Part shown: positions 1 through 7,019 of the stretch, piece after piece | Position numbering within the stretch: the stretch's first letter is position 1 | How the letters are laid out: the number at the start of each line of letters is the position of its first letter | IMG/VR virus record: IMGVR_UViG_3300034375_005322 | Coordinates: 1 to 23,703 of that record | Strand: one strand, 5' to 3' | From: a virus | Length of the DNA: 23,703 nucleotides | Made by a program: the position numbers and the translations under genes | Notes under the pieces: generated by a model | Database searches by the model: none | What the model was told of the DNA's origin: nothing | The model's input: only the letters and a program-made list of their open reading frames with translations

Positions 1-1995
1 CAAACCAGAACTAATAGTGAGGTCAAACTTAGTACGCTTGTCTATCTTATACCCTATCCAATCCTCTAGCGTTTTATTAAAATACATCCCCCCATACTCA
101 CCAGTATCAGCATTAAAGCCTACATGATCATGTATGTATTGCTCGATTGCTTGTGCATGGGATTGAATAACATCTTGTGAGTTAGATGGGATACCTTTAG
201 TCTTGACATTTACTTTGGAGTTAGGGTTGGATAAGTGTTGCGGTCTCTCCATCAAATACCCGTCATACCCCCTCTCTTCAAAGTACCTAGCTATCCCATA
301 CTTGTTGTTTTCTATAAGCAGCGGATACCCATAATAGAAAGCACACATCAGTACATCTTCGTAAAAAATCTTTGCTAGGTCTGGGCGGGCTGCATACTCC
401 ACAACAAACATATTAGATGCCCCATCTAGATTGAACTTGTTGTACATGTGCAAAGCCCCTTTAGACCCCCGTCCATCTACAGTAGCATCGATATCGTAGC
501 TATCCACACCACCACACCCGTAGTTAGCATTGCCTGGTGATCTCTTACCTTTAACATCGATAACTTTGTTTCTGTTTTCAGAGTGGGGCATCCAGCTAAC
601 TCTAAACCTACCAGTATTGTTAGGGGAGAAAATTACTTCTTTGTCTTTCTCTTTCCACATAAAGTTACCCCTAACAACAGGGTTGGGGTATAGCTCATCG
701 TTGTAATCGATTTGCTCGTAGATCTTACCGATGTTAAACAAACTCCCCTCAACACTATCTCTAAATGCTTCTTCTGGGGTGAATGGGAACTGACGTATAA
801 CCTCGTTCAAGTCTTTAGCACTGTTCTTAAACGCAGCCCTTTCGTTCTTCAAATAAGTTTTAGCCCCTTGCTCTACAAAGTCCCCATCGATTGTTTCTAC
901 AGGAGACTCAGGATCATCAACGATAGGTAACCCATACTTGTCAAAGAAACCTTCTAGTGAGTCGTAAGCTGGTACAAATAGTCTGTATAACCCAGACTTA
1001 GTCCTCCCATTCTGATTCCTCTCCAAAGGGTTGGACTCCCCCCATAGAACCTTGAACTCCTCTCCACCTTTGTCCATTGGATTTACGGTGCTTCCTACTA
1101 GAGCCTTTCCCACGATCTTTCGACCGACGATTAGACACGTTCTTTGAATCCTCCAGGCTTCCCTGATGTCTGTAGGTTTTTCCCATTTTCCTGCTTCATC
1201 TAAGTAAAACAAATGTAGCTTCTCACCATCGTATGCGTTGTTAGTGGTAGCCTTCCAGTTGATAACTGTATTCAAAGCCTCCCCTCTTTGAGAGGTCTTA
1301 TTGTTTTTAGTGATTCGTTTTGATGGTTCTCTAAAAGCCAACTCCATGCGCGGGTTGGTTGTACCATCTTGAATAGGTTTAAAGAAGAAAGGGTATGCTC
1401 TGTGCATCTGCACAACCTTCTTCATAAAGATATTCTCTTGAGCATCCTTTGCCGTCTTGGATTGTATACCCAGCAGCTTGTCTTTTACTTGAGTGCCTTC
1501 ATCAAGAAGAATAGATGAGCAGATGTTAGTATACCCAGAACGTCTACACTTTACGTACAACTGACCTATACATCTAGAATCAGCTTCACATGCTGCAAAG
1601 TGAATAAAAATCTTTCTCTGAAAGTCCAAGTAATCTGGGGAGCCAATGTCAAATCTACTCCACTGCAAAGTCATGTAGTGCCTACCTGTAATGTAAGTAG
1701 CCACCCCGTTGTTCATAAACCAAAAGCCGTCACGCCTTCGTTTGAACTCCTCTTCAATGTATGGGGAGTACTTAGATCTAAACTCTCGTGGCATCTCCAA
1801 CCACTCATCCATAGACTTAATACGTCTAATCTCTTCTGGGATGGAGAGCCTCTCCCAATACTGCTCAGACTTTTTCTTTGACCTTTTGTATACAGACTTT
1901 GGTTTAGCAGGCAGGGCAATAGGGATATCCCCTATCTCCACAACCTCCCCAGAAGTCCCGTTAGGACAAATAACAATAGGGGTGGTACTGTCCAT
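1..1995 (-). CDS. terL: Terminase large subunit, 3' end cut by window
   Basis: Motor and nuclease that cuts concatemeric phage DNA and pumps it into the prohead. The frame is open for 665 codons from the ATG at 1995 to the window edge, so the C-terminus is missing. The ATPase domain shows a noncanonical Walker A, RRSGYT at residues 151-156 (the usual Lys is replaced by Tyr), a Walker B LHLFYLDE at 260-267 and a coupling-motif-like GSTVNP at 301-306. The RNase H-like nuclease part shows GGVDSYDID (Asp498), IENN (Glu562) and KFDLTIS (Asp658), a plausible acidic triad. It is the last gene visible in the leftward arm and starts 2 nt after the small lipoprotein-like gene. The family call is firm; which terminase subfamily (and so headful or cos packaging) cannot be told from sight. 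Confidence 0.93.
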   Translation of the reverse strand, partial: MDSTTPIVICPNGTSGEVVEIGDIPIALPAKPKSVYKRSKKKSEQYWERLSIPEEIRRIKSMDEWLEMPREFRSKYSPYIEEEFKRRRDGFWFMNNGVATYITGRHYMTLQWSRFDIGSPDYLDFQRKIFIHFAACEADSRCIGQLYVKCRRSGYTNICSSILLDEGTQVKDKLLGIQSKTAKDAQENIFMKKVVQMHRAYPFFFKPIQDGTTNPRMELAFREPSKRITKNNKTSQRGEALNTVINWKATTNNAYDGEKLHLFYLDEAGKWEKPTDIREAWRIQRTCLIVGRKIVGKALVGSTVNPMDKGGEEFKVLWGESNPLERNQNGRTKSGLYRLFVPAYDSLEGFFDKYGLPIVDDPESPVETIDGDFVEQGAKTYLKNERAAFKNSAKDLNEVIRQFPFTPEEAFRDSVEGSLFNIGKIYEQIDYNDELYPNPVVRGNFMWKEKDKEVIFSPNNTGRFRVSWMPHSENRNKVIDVKGKRSPGNANYGCGGVDSYDIDATVDGRGSKGALHMYNKFNLDGASNMFVVEYAARPDLAKIFYEDVLMCAFYYGYPLLIENNKYGIARYFEERGYDGYLMERPQHLSNPNSKVNVKTKGIPSNSQDVIQSHAQAIEQYIHDHVGFNADTGEYGGMYFNKTLEDWIGYKIDKRTKFDLTISSGL

Positions 1996-1997
1996 GA

Positions 1998-2153
1998 CTA
2001 CAGCTTAGGACACTTAATAATAGAAGGTTTCTTCTTTTTCATGCAGTCACAATCAAGGTGACCCGTTCCTGGAAACTTTACTGGTTCAAACTGTCTAGTA
2101 GTGTAGCATCCGCTGCAAAAGACAACGATAAGAATAGATAGAATCAGTTTCAT
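1998..2153 (-). CDS. Small lipoprotein-like protein (51 aa)
   Basis: A 51-residue protein beginning MKLILSILIVVFCSGCYTT. It has a short basic start, about 10 hydrophobic residues and a Cys at 16 preceded by CSG, which resembles a Bacteroidota lipobox although Leu is missing at -3. The mature part is short, Cys-rich (HLDCDC) and ends in a Lys-rich tail. Its ATG overlaps the stop of the upstream gene (ATGA) and its stop is 2 nt from the terminase start, so it is surely translated in the same operon. Small lipoproteins in phage late operons are sometimes outer-membrane spanins, but no partner inner spanin is visible; function unknown. Confidence 0.7.
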   Translation of the reverse strand: MKLILSILIVVFCSGCYTTRQFEPVKFPGTGHLDCDCMKKKKPSIIKCPKL

Positions 2154-2446
2154 TTTTTTGCATTTCGCTCTGCCCATCCACTGCTAAAGTCCCCGTCTTT
2201 CTCACCGTCAAATGTGCCAGACTTAAGATCCTTTACCATCTGCTCGAGCTTTTGTCTTTCGACAAGCAACTCCTTACAGTCAATGGCAGTTTGTTTAATA
2301 GATTGTAATTCTGCTTTTCTAGCTGACCCGTTTATCTCAGGGTCTACAGGTTTACGGATCTCGGTAATCATGTTGTTGATAGCCTCCTCCATACTCCCCA
2401 TCAACCTTTCGGCTGCATCAATCGTTGTGAACTTCTTCCTCGACAT
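2150..2446 (-). CDS. Helical protein, candidate small terminase subunit
   Basis: A 98-residue, almost wholly helical, charged protein starting MSRKKFTTIDAAERL. The start at 2446 was chosen over the ATG at 2470 because it leaves a shorter (29-nt) overlap with the upstream gene. Heptad-like stretches (KELLVERQKLEQMVKDL, about residues 62-78) suggest coiled-coil oligomerisation, and the C-terminus is polar. Size, helical content and position just before terL (only the tiny lipoprotein intervenes) fit a small terminase subunit, which recognises DNA as an oligomeric ring. No helix-turn-helix is convincing by eye, so the role is an inference from context. Confidence 0.75.
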   Translation of the reverse strand: MSRKKFTTIDAAERLMGSMEEAINNMITEIRKPVDPEINGSARKAELQSIKQTAIDCKELLVERQKLEQMVKDLKSGTFDGEKDGDFSSGWAERNAKK

Positions 2447-3017
2447 ACAGCAAATCGATTGCTCGAACACGGTAGTACTCTACCTCGTCAATAGTGATGC
2501 GGTAATCTCTGTTCTCTTTGAACCCAACGATATCGTCTTTCTTAACGCCTAGGTATTCACCCCAAGGCGTATCGAAAGCTACTCTCCCTTTCCTTGGGAG
2601 TCTTTCTTCAAGCTCTACAAGTTCGATAGAGTCAGACTGTACATCGCTCTCTTCTTCTACGCTAGTAAGCAGCACCCACCCAGCGAGAGGATGTACCTCA
2701 CCTGTGTCTTTGCACTTGTATGCGATAGCTTGATTGTTGATAGTATGCTCGTCGTCATAACGAACTAAGTAGTGCTTGTCATTCCCAGTCAAGACTTGAC
2801 CTTCGTTCATAACAACTAAGTGGTGAAAGTACAGAGTATCCCCAGCCTTTGCCCCAGTATTGTATTTACCAGGGGAAGCTACTATTGGGCCTTCTGTTAC
2901 TCTGTGTTCAAACTGATTGAACTTTGTGTCAATGTAAAGTTCTAAACCGCTTTCGGTCTTAATGGTATCATTGGTCTGGGATTCCAGCTCAACGATAAAC
3001 AGATCTAAAGTTTTCAT
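2418..3017 (-). CDS. GroES-like co-chaperonin, two-part protein
   Basis: A 199-residue protein. Residues 1-115 read like a GroES beta-barrel: FIVELES, then a mobile-loop-like stretch (about 18-36), RVTEGPIVASPGK, AGDTLYFHHLVV and IAYKCKDTGEVHPLAGWVLLT. Residues 138-190 look like a second, shorter copy of the same pattern: GRVAFDTPWGEYLGVKKDDIVGF followed by YRITIDEVEYYRVRAIDLLYV. Bacterial GroES is about 97 residues, so this is close to double length. T4 Gp31 is the precedent for a phage co-chaperonin that replaces GroES when the capsid protein folds, and the position in the packaging/virion operon fits. A host GroEL partner is assumed. Confidence 0.75.
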   Translation of the reverse strand: MKTLDLFIVELESQTNDTIKTESGLELYIDTKFNQFEHRVTEGPIVASPGKYNTGAKAGDTLYFHHLVVMNEGQVLTGNDKHYLVRYDDEHTINNQAIAYKCKDTGEVHPLAGWVLLTSVEEESDVQSDSIELVELEERLPRKGRVAFDTPWGEYLGVKKDDIVGFKENRDYRITIDEVEYYRVRAIDLLYVEEEVHND

Positions 3018-3022
3018 TTTAA

Positions 3023-3331
3023 TTAGTAGCCGCCACCACCACCGCCACCACCTGAGGCAGATACGCTAGATGAAGATATAACAGTGGGGGTTGACGATAT
3101 TGATTGAATTTTACTTTGCCTTAATTGATCGGCTCTTAACTCGGCTTGAATAGAAGCAACCTTTTGAGCAGCTTCATCATTTACAGGAATTAAAGTAGAA
3201 TGAGTAACTGTCGAATGACGAGGTCCAACCATTGCACCAGAATCAACATGCACATGATACAAACCAGTGTATGGAGTTCCGTTTGGTAAAACAAACTCAG
3301 ATCCGTCAGTAGTTAGATTATTTCTAGTCAT
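3023..3331 (-). CDS. Putative virion protein with glycine-rich C-terminus
   Basis: A 102-residue protein. The start MTRNNLTTDG at 3331 is preferred because its ATG overlaps the stop of the upstream gene (TGATG). The core LYHVHVDSGAMVGPRHS resembles a histidine-rich motif seen in many marine phage structural proteins; then comes a helical part (about 52-73), a Ser/Thr-rich linker and a run of eight glycines ending in Tyr. No enzyme motif is present. A tail or neck component is a guess from location and from the low-complexity tail. Confidence 0.75.
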   Translation of the reverse strand: MTRNNLTTDGSEFVLPNGTPYTGLYHVHVDSGAMVGPRHSTVTHSTLIPVNDEAAQKVASIQAELRADQLRQSKIQSISSTPTVISSSSVSASGGGGGGGGY

Positions 3332-3576
3332 CAGAACTTTAAATCGTATTCTATAGTACAGGGCATATTTTCTACAGACTTCCAAGGTACAACCCCATCA
3401 TCCGTCTGGAGGTATACAATGTACCTATCCCCACCAGTTTTATGTTCGTAGTATTCATCTTTGAGAATAGCAGATACCTCACCGCTACCCGCTCTCATAC
3501 CCACATAGTAGGCCATACCATCTTTCGGATCTCTCCCAAGGATGATCTTTCTAATCAGTCCGTCTTGTTGATTCAT
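3331..3576 (-). CDS. Hypothetical protein, virion arm (81 aa)
   Basis: An 81-residue beta-rich protein starting MNQQDGLIRKIILGRDP. It contains alternating hydrophobic strands (MAYYVGMRAG, DRYIVYLQTDD, CTIEYDL) and no membrane segment or catalytic motif. It lies directly downstream of the 3578-3865 gene and overlaps the next start by one base, so it is part of the leftward operon. I do not recognise the family. Confidence 0.75.
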   Translation of the reverse strand: MNQQDGLIRKIILGRDPKDGMAYYVGMRAGSGEVSAILKDEYYEHKTGGDRYIVYLQTDDGVVPWKSVENMPCTIEYDLKF

Positions 3577-3577
3577 G

Positions 3578-3865
3578 TCAATTCAAAAAGAAACCAAGGT
3601 CTTCGTCGTATCCATTGTCAGACTGGTCCTTCTGTTTTTTAAACTCCTCCTTAACAAGCTCACACAACTCGTCAATCTCTGATTCATCGCAGATATTAAA
3701 CGTATGCATCACTCTCATTTTTGCTCTATCCTCATCGATCTCTTCGATCAACCCGACAGAAAAAATAGATACAGCCTTTTCTCTGACATCGTGCTTATCA
3801 AGTAAGTTCTCTAACTTTACAGCGATAAGCTTGAGTTCTTTGAAGAATTGGAGGTTGTCGTCCAT
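3578..3865 (-). CDS. Hypothetical acidic protein (95 aa)
   Basis: A 95-residue acidic, helical protein starting MDDNLQFFKELKLIAVKLENLL. An in-frame extension upstream exists, but it would run through the divergent gene start and the TATATTTG box, so the ATG at 3865 is chosen. Many Asp/Glu (IEEIDEDRAKMRV, CDESEIDELCELV) and a C-terminus GYDEDLGFFLN. It is the first gene of the leftward run after the inserted plus-strand winged-helix gene. Function not recognised. Confidence 0.75.
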   Translation of the reverse strand: MDDNLQFFKELKLIAVKLENLLDKHDVREKAVSIFSVGLIEEIDEDRAKMRVMHTFNICDESEIDELCELVKEEFKKQKDQSDNGYDEDLGFFLN

Positions 3866-3882
3866 AAAATAGATTTTAATCA

Positions 3883-3890
3883 AATATACG
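3883..3890 (-). promoter_or_regulatory. TATATTTG -7 box (minus strand)
   Basis: Read on the minus strand this is TATATTTG, matching the Bacteroidota -7 consensus TAnnTTTG, 17 nt before the ATG at 3865. A -33 TTG lies only 14 nt upstream (3905-3907), shorter than the usual 17-23, so the promoter is plausible but not complete. Confidence 0.4.
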
Positions 3891-3893
3891 AAA

Positions 3894-4304
3894 ATGCGGA
3901 GGGACAAGAAAAAGATGTTCCGTGAGTTTGCCAAGAGAAGCAAATCACTTGTTGACAACAACTATTTAAAGAACATCAAGAGGGTAAAGCAGATTGTTCA
4001 GGCAGACTTCGATGTATCTTTCTCAGATGTAGAGGTTATGCTGTGGGCTTACGACTTAGAGTTCTTTACTCTAGACTACGCCTCCAAAGAATTAAACTTC
4101 AGTAGGCAAAACATCGCCAACAGACATGTATATCCGTTGACAAAGTCTGGGTACATGTACAAGCACTTCCCAAAGCTCTCACCATCGCAGACAATGGCTG
4201 ATCATATATTTCGTGAAGAATCAAAATGGGCGTACCGAACAAGATACGCCCTGACCCCGAAGGGAAGAAAGTTAGTCAAAAAAGTCTATAAGATGATGAA
4301 CTAA
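3894..4304 (+). CDS. Winged-helix DNA-binding protein, lone plus-strand gene
   Basis: A 136-residue basic protein, alone on the plus strand inside the leftward operon. Residues about 50-125 fit a MarR-type winged helix: a helix (DVEVMLWAYDLEFF), helix-turn-helix (LDYASKELNFSRQNIANRHVYPLTKSGYM), and a wing with a closing helix (RYALTPKGRKLVKKVYKMM). The N-terminus is Lys/Arg-rich. Its start is 28 bp from the divergent gene at 3865 and its stop overlaps the convergent gene (4301) by 4 bp. It probably binds DNA, perhaps the nearby TATATTTG region, to control late genes; the target is inferred only. A structural role cannot be excluded because such genes sit in virion arms. Confidence 0.8.
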   Translation: MRRDKKKMFREFAKRSKSLVDNNYLKNIKRVKQIVQADFDVSFSDVEVMLWAYDLEFFTLDYASKELNFSRQNIANRHVYPLTKSGYMYKHFPKLSPSQTMADHIFREESKWAYRTRYALTPKGRKLVKKVYKMMN

Positions 4305-4594
4305 TCTTTATTGTGCATCTTCCTAATCTGCTCCTTACCTTTTTTTGCTATCGCAGCCTGCTTTAGTTTTTTAGCAACCTTAGCTCTTTGCTCTAATACA
4401 GTCAGTATCTGTATCTTTCTAGCAAAAGGTTTCTTCAGTCTCTTTACTTTCTCTACAGTATCTTTAGCATCCTGCACTGTAGCAAACTTTATACGAACAG
4501 TATCTTTAGGATTTTCGTCCGTATACAGTCTTCTCCCAGAACCCTTTGGTTTTTTACCAGTACCTTCTTTTGGATCAGACTTTTTCGCTTTCAC
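4301..4594 (-). CDS. Basic virion-arm protein (97 aa)
   Basis: A 97-residue very basic protein with a GTG start that overlaps the previous stop (TAGTG). Sequence runs GRRLYTDENPKDTVRIKFATVQDAKDTVEKV, then long Lys/Arg-rich helices to the end. The DENPKDTVxIKF pattern is one I associate with short genes in virion operons of marine phages, but no function is known. The charge suggests contact with DNA, for example as an internal head protein; this is a guess. Confidence 0.75.
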   Translation of the reverse strand: MKAKKSDPKEGTGKKPKGSGRRLYTDENPKDTVRIKFATVQDAKDTVEKVKRLKKPFARKIQILTVLEQRAKVAKKLKQAAIAKKGKEQIRKMHNKD

Positions 4595-4833
4595 TACTTA
4601 CTAGCTTTTTCTACTTCTTTTCTCATTTGAGCAAGCAATCCTGGATCTTTTGCCATCTCTGGAATCATAGTCCCTGCTTTAGCGTAAACCTTACCTCCGT
4701 AAGCAAACTTAATACCACGCAAAGTTTTCATATCAAAAGACATGTCTTTTCGTTTAGATCTTTCTTCACGACGATCCTCTCGTTTAGAGCGTCTTTTAGA
4801 CTTCTTGTCTTTGTCTTTCTTAATTGCTTTCAT
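4594..4833 (-). CDS. Lys/Arg-rich small protein with GGKVYAKAG motif
   Basis: A 79-residue protein whose first 31 residues are almost all Lys, Arg, Asp, Glu and Ser. It is followed by FAYGGKVYAKAGTMIPEM and a helical C-terminus. The short GGKVY...G motif recurs in small proteins of Bacteroidota phage virion operons. It overlaps the upstream membrane-protein gene by 14 nt and the downstream GTG by one base. No enzymatic feature; probably virion-associated. Confidence 0.72.
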   Translation of the reverse strand: MKAIKKDKDKKSKRRSKREDRREERSKRKDMSFDMKTLRGIKFAYGGKVYAKAGTMIPEMAKDPGLLAQMRKEVEKASK

Positions 4834-5044
4834 CTTTCTTTTTAAGTACTCTAACTGAGAGTAGTGAATATACTTTTGTCTTAATAGCTTTTACTCCGTT
4901 AGCAATCCACCCCCCGATAATCATAAAAATGTATGCGGGGATTTGTACAACCAAGTAAACAACTGAAACAACAAACCCGACAATTGTCCATCCGATAAGT
5001 TGTACTGTGGTCCACAAGGACTCGATCATTTTATTGTAATCCAT
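4820..5044 (-). CDS. Small membrane protein, holin candidate
   Basis: A 74-residue protein with an N-terminal stub (MDYNKMIESLW), about 38 hydrophobic residues (roughly 12-49, enough for two close membrane helices: VQLIGWTIVGFVVSVVYLV and PAYIFMIIGGWIANGV) and a basic C-terminus (KTKVYSLLSVRVLKKKDES). This size and charge layout is like small holins, and a lysozyme-like gene lies 1.2 kb upstream in the same operon. Holin is an inference; a virion membrane protein is the alternative. Confidence 0.72.
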   Translation of the reverse strand: MDYNKMIESLWTTVQLIGWTIVGFVVSVVYLVVQIPAYIFMIIGGWIANGVKAIKTKVYSLLSVRVLKKKDESN

Positions 5045-5520
5045 TAAAGAAATCTTGGGTTAGAAAATTTTCCAAGGGGTTGTTCTAGCCTTCTAGCTTC
5101 AGCTAAATTTTGCAAAATCTTATCAGCTAACTCCCTTTCTTTTTGAGGATCACCTACTGTTCTAAGATTATATCTAGACCTAGTAGGATTAAATGCAGGC
5201 ATAACTACGACTTCGCTTTTTTCTGCTTTAAGATTGTCAGACTCGCAACTACCAGTTATTCCTCTAGATTGCCCTGGTGGGCATCCATCATTAGATGGCA
5301 TTAAATCAATACCGCTAAGATCAAAGTCAAACATAGCTTTTTCTTCAATCGGCTGCTCAAACTCACTACCCTCAAAAGCTTCAGCATATTTTTCCATCTT
5401 AGATGGATCATCACCGATCATACGGTAAAGCCTTTGCTGCTGTCTCCCAGCTCTTCTTCTTAGCCTTCTGCCTTTATCAAAAAGCCCACCGTCTTGATAT
5501 GTAGACTTTACAAGTCTCAT
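5044..5520 (-). CDS. Hypothetical virion-arm protein (158 aa)
   Basis: A 158-residue protein with an Arg-rich N-terminal helix (KGRRLRRRAGRQQQRLYRM), an acidic middle (AFEGSEFEQPIEEKAMFDFDL), a short Cys-containing loop (GCPPGQSRGITGSCES) and a charged tail. The start overlaps the upstream stop (TAATG). No known domain seen. The two cysteines 13 residues apart could form a disulfide. Probably a minor virion protein by position. Confidence 0.7.
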   Translation of the reverse strand: MRLVKSTYQDGGLFDKGRRLRRRAGRQQQRLYRMIGDDPSKMEKYAEAFEGSEFEQPIEEKAMFDFDLSGIDLMPSNDGCPPGQSRGITGSCESDNLKAEKSEVVVMPAFNPTRSRYNLRTVGDPQKERELADKILQNLAEARRLEQPLGKFSNPRFL

Positions 5521-5807
5521 TAACGCTGACCACCCTGCAACATTTCCATCAGTTGCTGGTTGATTCTAGCAATAAGTTGTGCTGCTTGTTCTGCTGGGAT
5601 TTGGCGAACAATATCTACAAACATTTGCATTTGTTCTTGCGCCGCCATAGCAGCTTCATCACCACCACCTTGTTGAGAAGCCATTTCTCTTGCCATGTCT
5701 CCTTTAGGTGGGTTAAAACGCATAGCGCCACCCTCTTGAAACATTTGGTCTCTTTTGGGCATCATGCCACCACCAGGCATCTTTTTTTCGTTATTTCCGT
5801 GATACAT
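5520..5807 (-). CDS. Met/Gln/Gly-rich virion-arm protein (95 aa)
   Basis: A 95-residue low-complexity protein: a Met/Gly-rich N-terminus (KKMPGGGMMPKRDQMFQEGGAM), a linker, then amphipathic helices (FVDIVRQIPAEQAAQLIARINQQLMEML, about 63-90) that look suited to coiled-coil assembly. Codon use is like its neighbours. Its start is 2 nt after the stop of the beta-rich gene 5809-6234. No function recognised; assembly or scaffold-like role possible. Confidence 0.7.
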   Translation of the reverse strand: MYHGNNEKKMPGGGMMPKRDQMFQEGGAMRFNPPKGDMAREMASQQGGGDEAAMAAQEQMQMFVDIVRQIPAEQAAQLIARINQQLMEMLQGGQR

Positions 5808-5808
5808 A

Positions 5809-6234
5809 TTACTGTGCTATAAATACTTCTAATTGAACAGTACCTGAATTGGCATCTGCCTTGATTGAATCGATATTTGCTAGAGAAGCAGATTGGCTAC
5901 CAGTAGCATTGGCATCCATAAGGCTGTTCCCTAAAATAAAACTATCGCCAGCTTCGAGCTTGACGAAATATTCTTCACTATTGCCAAGCACTCTAAGAGT
6001 TGCAAACTCAGACGCATCCAAGTTAGTTACTCTCAAGTACTTAACACTGCCGTCAACAAACTGACCCGCAGCAATTGTTGAATCAAACAATACAATTGAA
6101 TGCTCCGCTGTAGTAGCGGTCATAATACGGTGGTCTACTTGAGTAACACTAGAGATTGTCTCTACGTTAGTAGCACCGTGATTCTTGTTATTAAGCGTAA
6201 CGCTTTCTGTAATTGTTACTGTCAGATCAGCCAT
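5809..6234 (-). CDS. Beta-rich virion protein
   Basis: A 141-residue Thr/Ser/Val-rich protein of the form MADLTVTITESVTLNN, with regular beta strands, HRIMTATTAEHSIVLF, YLRVTNLDASEFATLRVL and YFVKLEAGDSFIL, ending QLEVFIAQ. This layout resembles small beta-sandwich structural proteins that are common in marine phages and often annotated only as virion proteins. No Cys, no signal. A TATATTTG box sits 4 nt before its ATG, so it may be transcribed separately and strongly, as expected for an abundant structural protein. Confidence 0.8.
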   Translation of the reverse strand: MADLTVTITESVTLNNKNHGATNVETISSVTQVDHRIMTATTAEHSIVLFDSTIAAGQFVDGSVKYLRVTNLDASEFATLRVLGNSEEYFVKLEAGDSFILGNSLMDANATGSQSASLANIDSIKADANSGTVQLEVFIAQ

Positions 6235-6238
6235 GCTG

Positions 6239-6246
6239 CAAATATA
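6239..6246 (-). promoter_or_regulatory. TATATTTG -7 box (minus strand)
   Basis: TATATTTG on the minus strand, 4 nt before the ATG at 6234. It is the same octamer with the same tight spacing as at 8778-8785. If functional, transcription would begin at or beside the start codon, giving a nearly leaderless mRNA. No TTG is found at the expected -33 distance. Confidence 0.35.
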
Positions 6247-6252
6247 ATACTA

Positions 6253-7014
6253 TTAAAATTTAGGAACTGGACTTATTGTAGTAGGTTTCCTTGTCAAAGA
6301 CACGCCTGCACTGTCAAGTTCTTGCTGGGTAGGGAAAAAACCAAAGAATGAAGAATCTACACCAGGTAACTTATCACCCCCTCCAAAAAGCGGTGGGCCA
6401 TCATAAGTAGTCATACTTTCATTAAAAGCTCTGATTCTATCTGCTCTTTCTGCACTTGGACCCGACCAGTGGTAGTTAGCCCAATAATCTTGAAGACTCA
6501 TCTTACCAGAAACTAAATCTGGATTTTTATGCGGTCCTTGAATCATATCTGCCACCATAAGAAGATCCTGTTGCTCTCTAGTTAGATCATCAACTTTAAG
6601 AGACTCGTCATTAATAAAGTCAGGTACAGAATAGCCAAGAATCTCAGAAACCTTTCTAACCCTAGTCTTCATCGTCTCAAACCTAGCTGGTTCAATCTGA
6701 TATAAACCTCTACCAGGTCCACCACCACGTTGTTTCAACTTAGGGTCCATAGTACCCATACTTTCGTGGTGAGCAATCATATTCATCACGTTTCTAAAGT
6801 CAAAGTCTACACCTTCTGGAACTCTAGTTGCATTGATGTAATCGATAAAGTCTTCTGCATTTGCCACAGGTTTTTCTTCAGGGATTTGTCCACCTTGTTG
6901 TAGCTTACCCTTTTGCTCCATAGCTAAAGCAATAGCCACTGCTTGTTTGCGTGGGTATCCTTCACCAACCAGAATAGAGATCTTATTATCTACTTTACTT
7001 TTCTTTACTTTCAT
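6253..7014 (-). CDS. Lysozyme-like transglycosylase, virion-associated
   Basis: A 253-residue protein. Residues 10-42 carry an ILVGEGYPRKQAVAIALAMEQKGKLQQGG motif that I associate with small phage virion proteins. Residues 72-200 look like a goose-lysozyme/Slt-type fold: MNMIAHHESMG with Glu84 as the likely catalytic acid, GRGLYQIEPARFE at 101-113 (the conserved G-LyQI strand), then helices ending YWANYHWSGPSAERADRI. It would cut peptidoglycan glycan strands, either during DNA entry as part of the particle or at lysis. The C-terminus (204-253) is Pro/Gly-rich. The enzyme call is good; the timing of action is inferred. Confidence 0.78.
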   Translation of the reverse strand: MKVKKSKVDNKISILVGEGYPRKQAVAIALAMEQKGKLQQGGQIPEEKPVANAEDFIDYINATRVPEGVDFDFRNVMNMIAHHESMGTMDPKLKQRGGGPGRGLYQIEPARFETMKTRVRKVSEILGYSVPDFINDESLKVDDLTREQQDLLMVADMIQGPHKNPDLVSGKMSLQDYWANYHWSGPSAERADRIRAFNESMTTYDGPPLFGGGDKLPGVDSSFFGFFPTQQELDSAGVSLTRKPTTISPVPKF

Positions 7015-7019
7015 AACGC

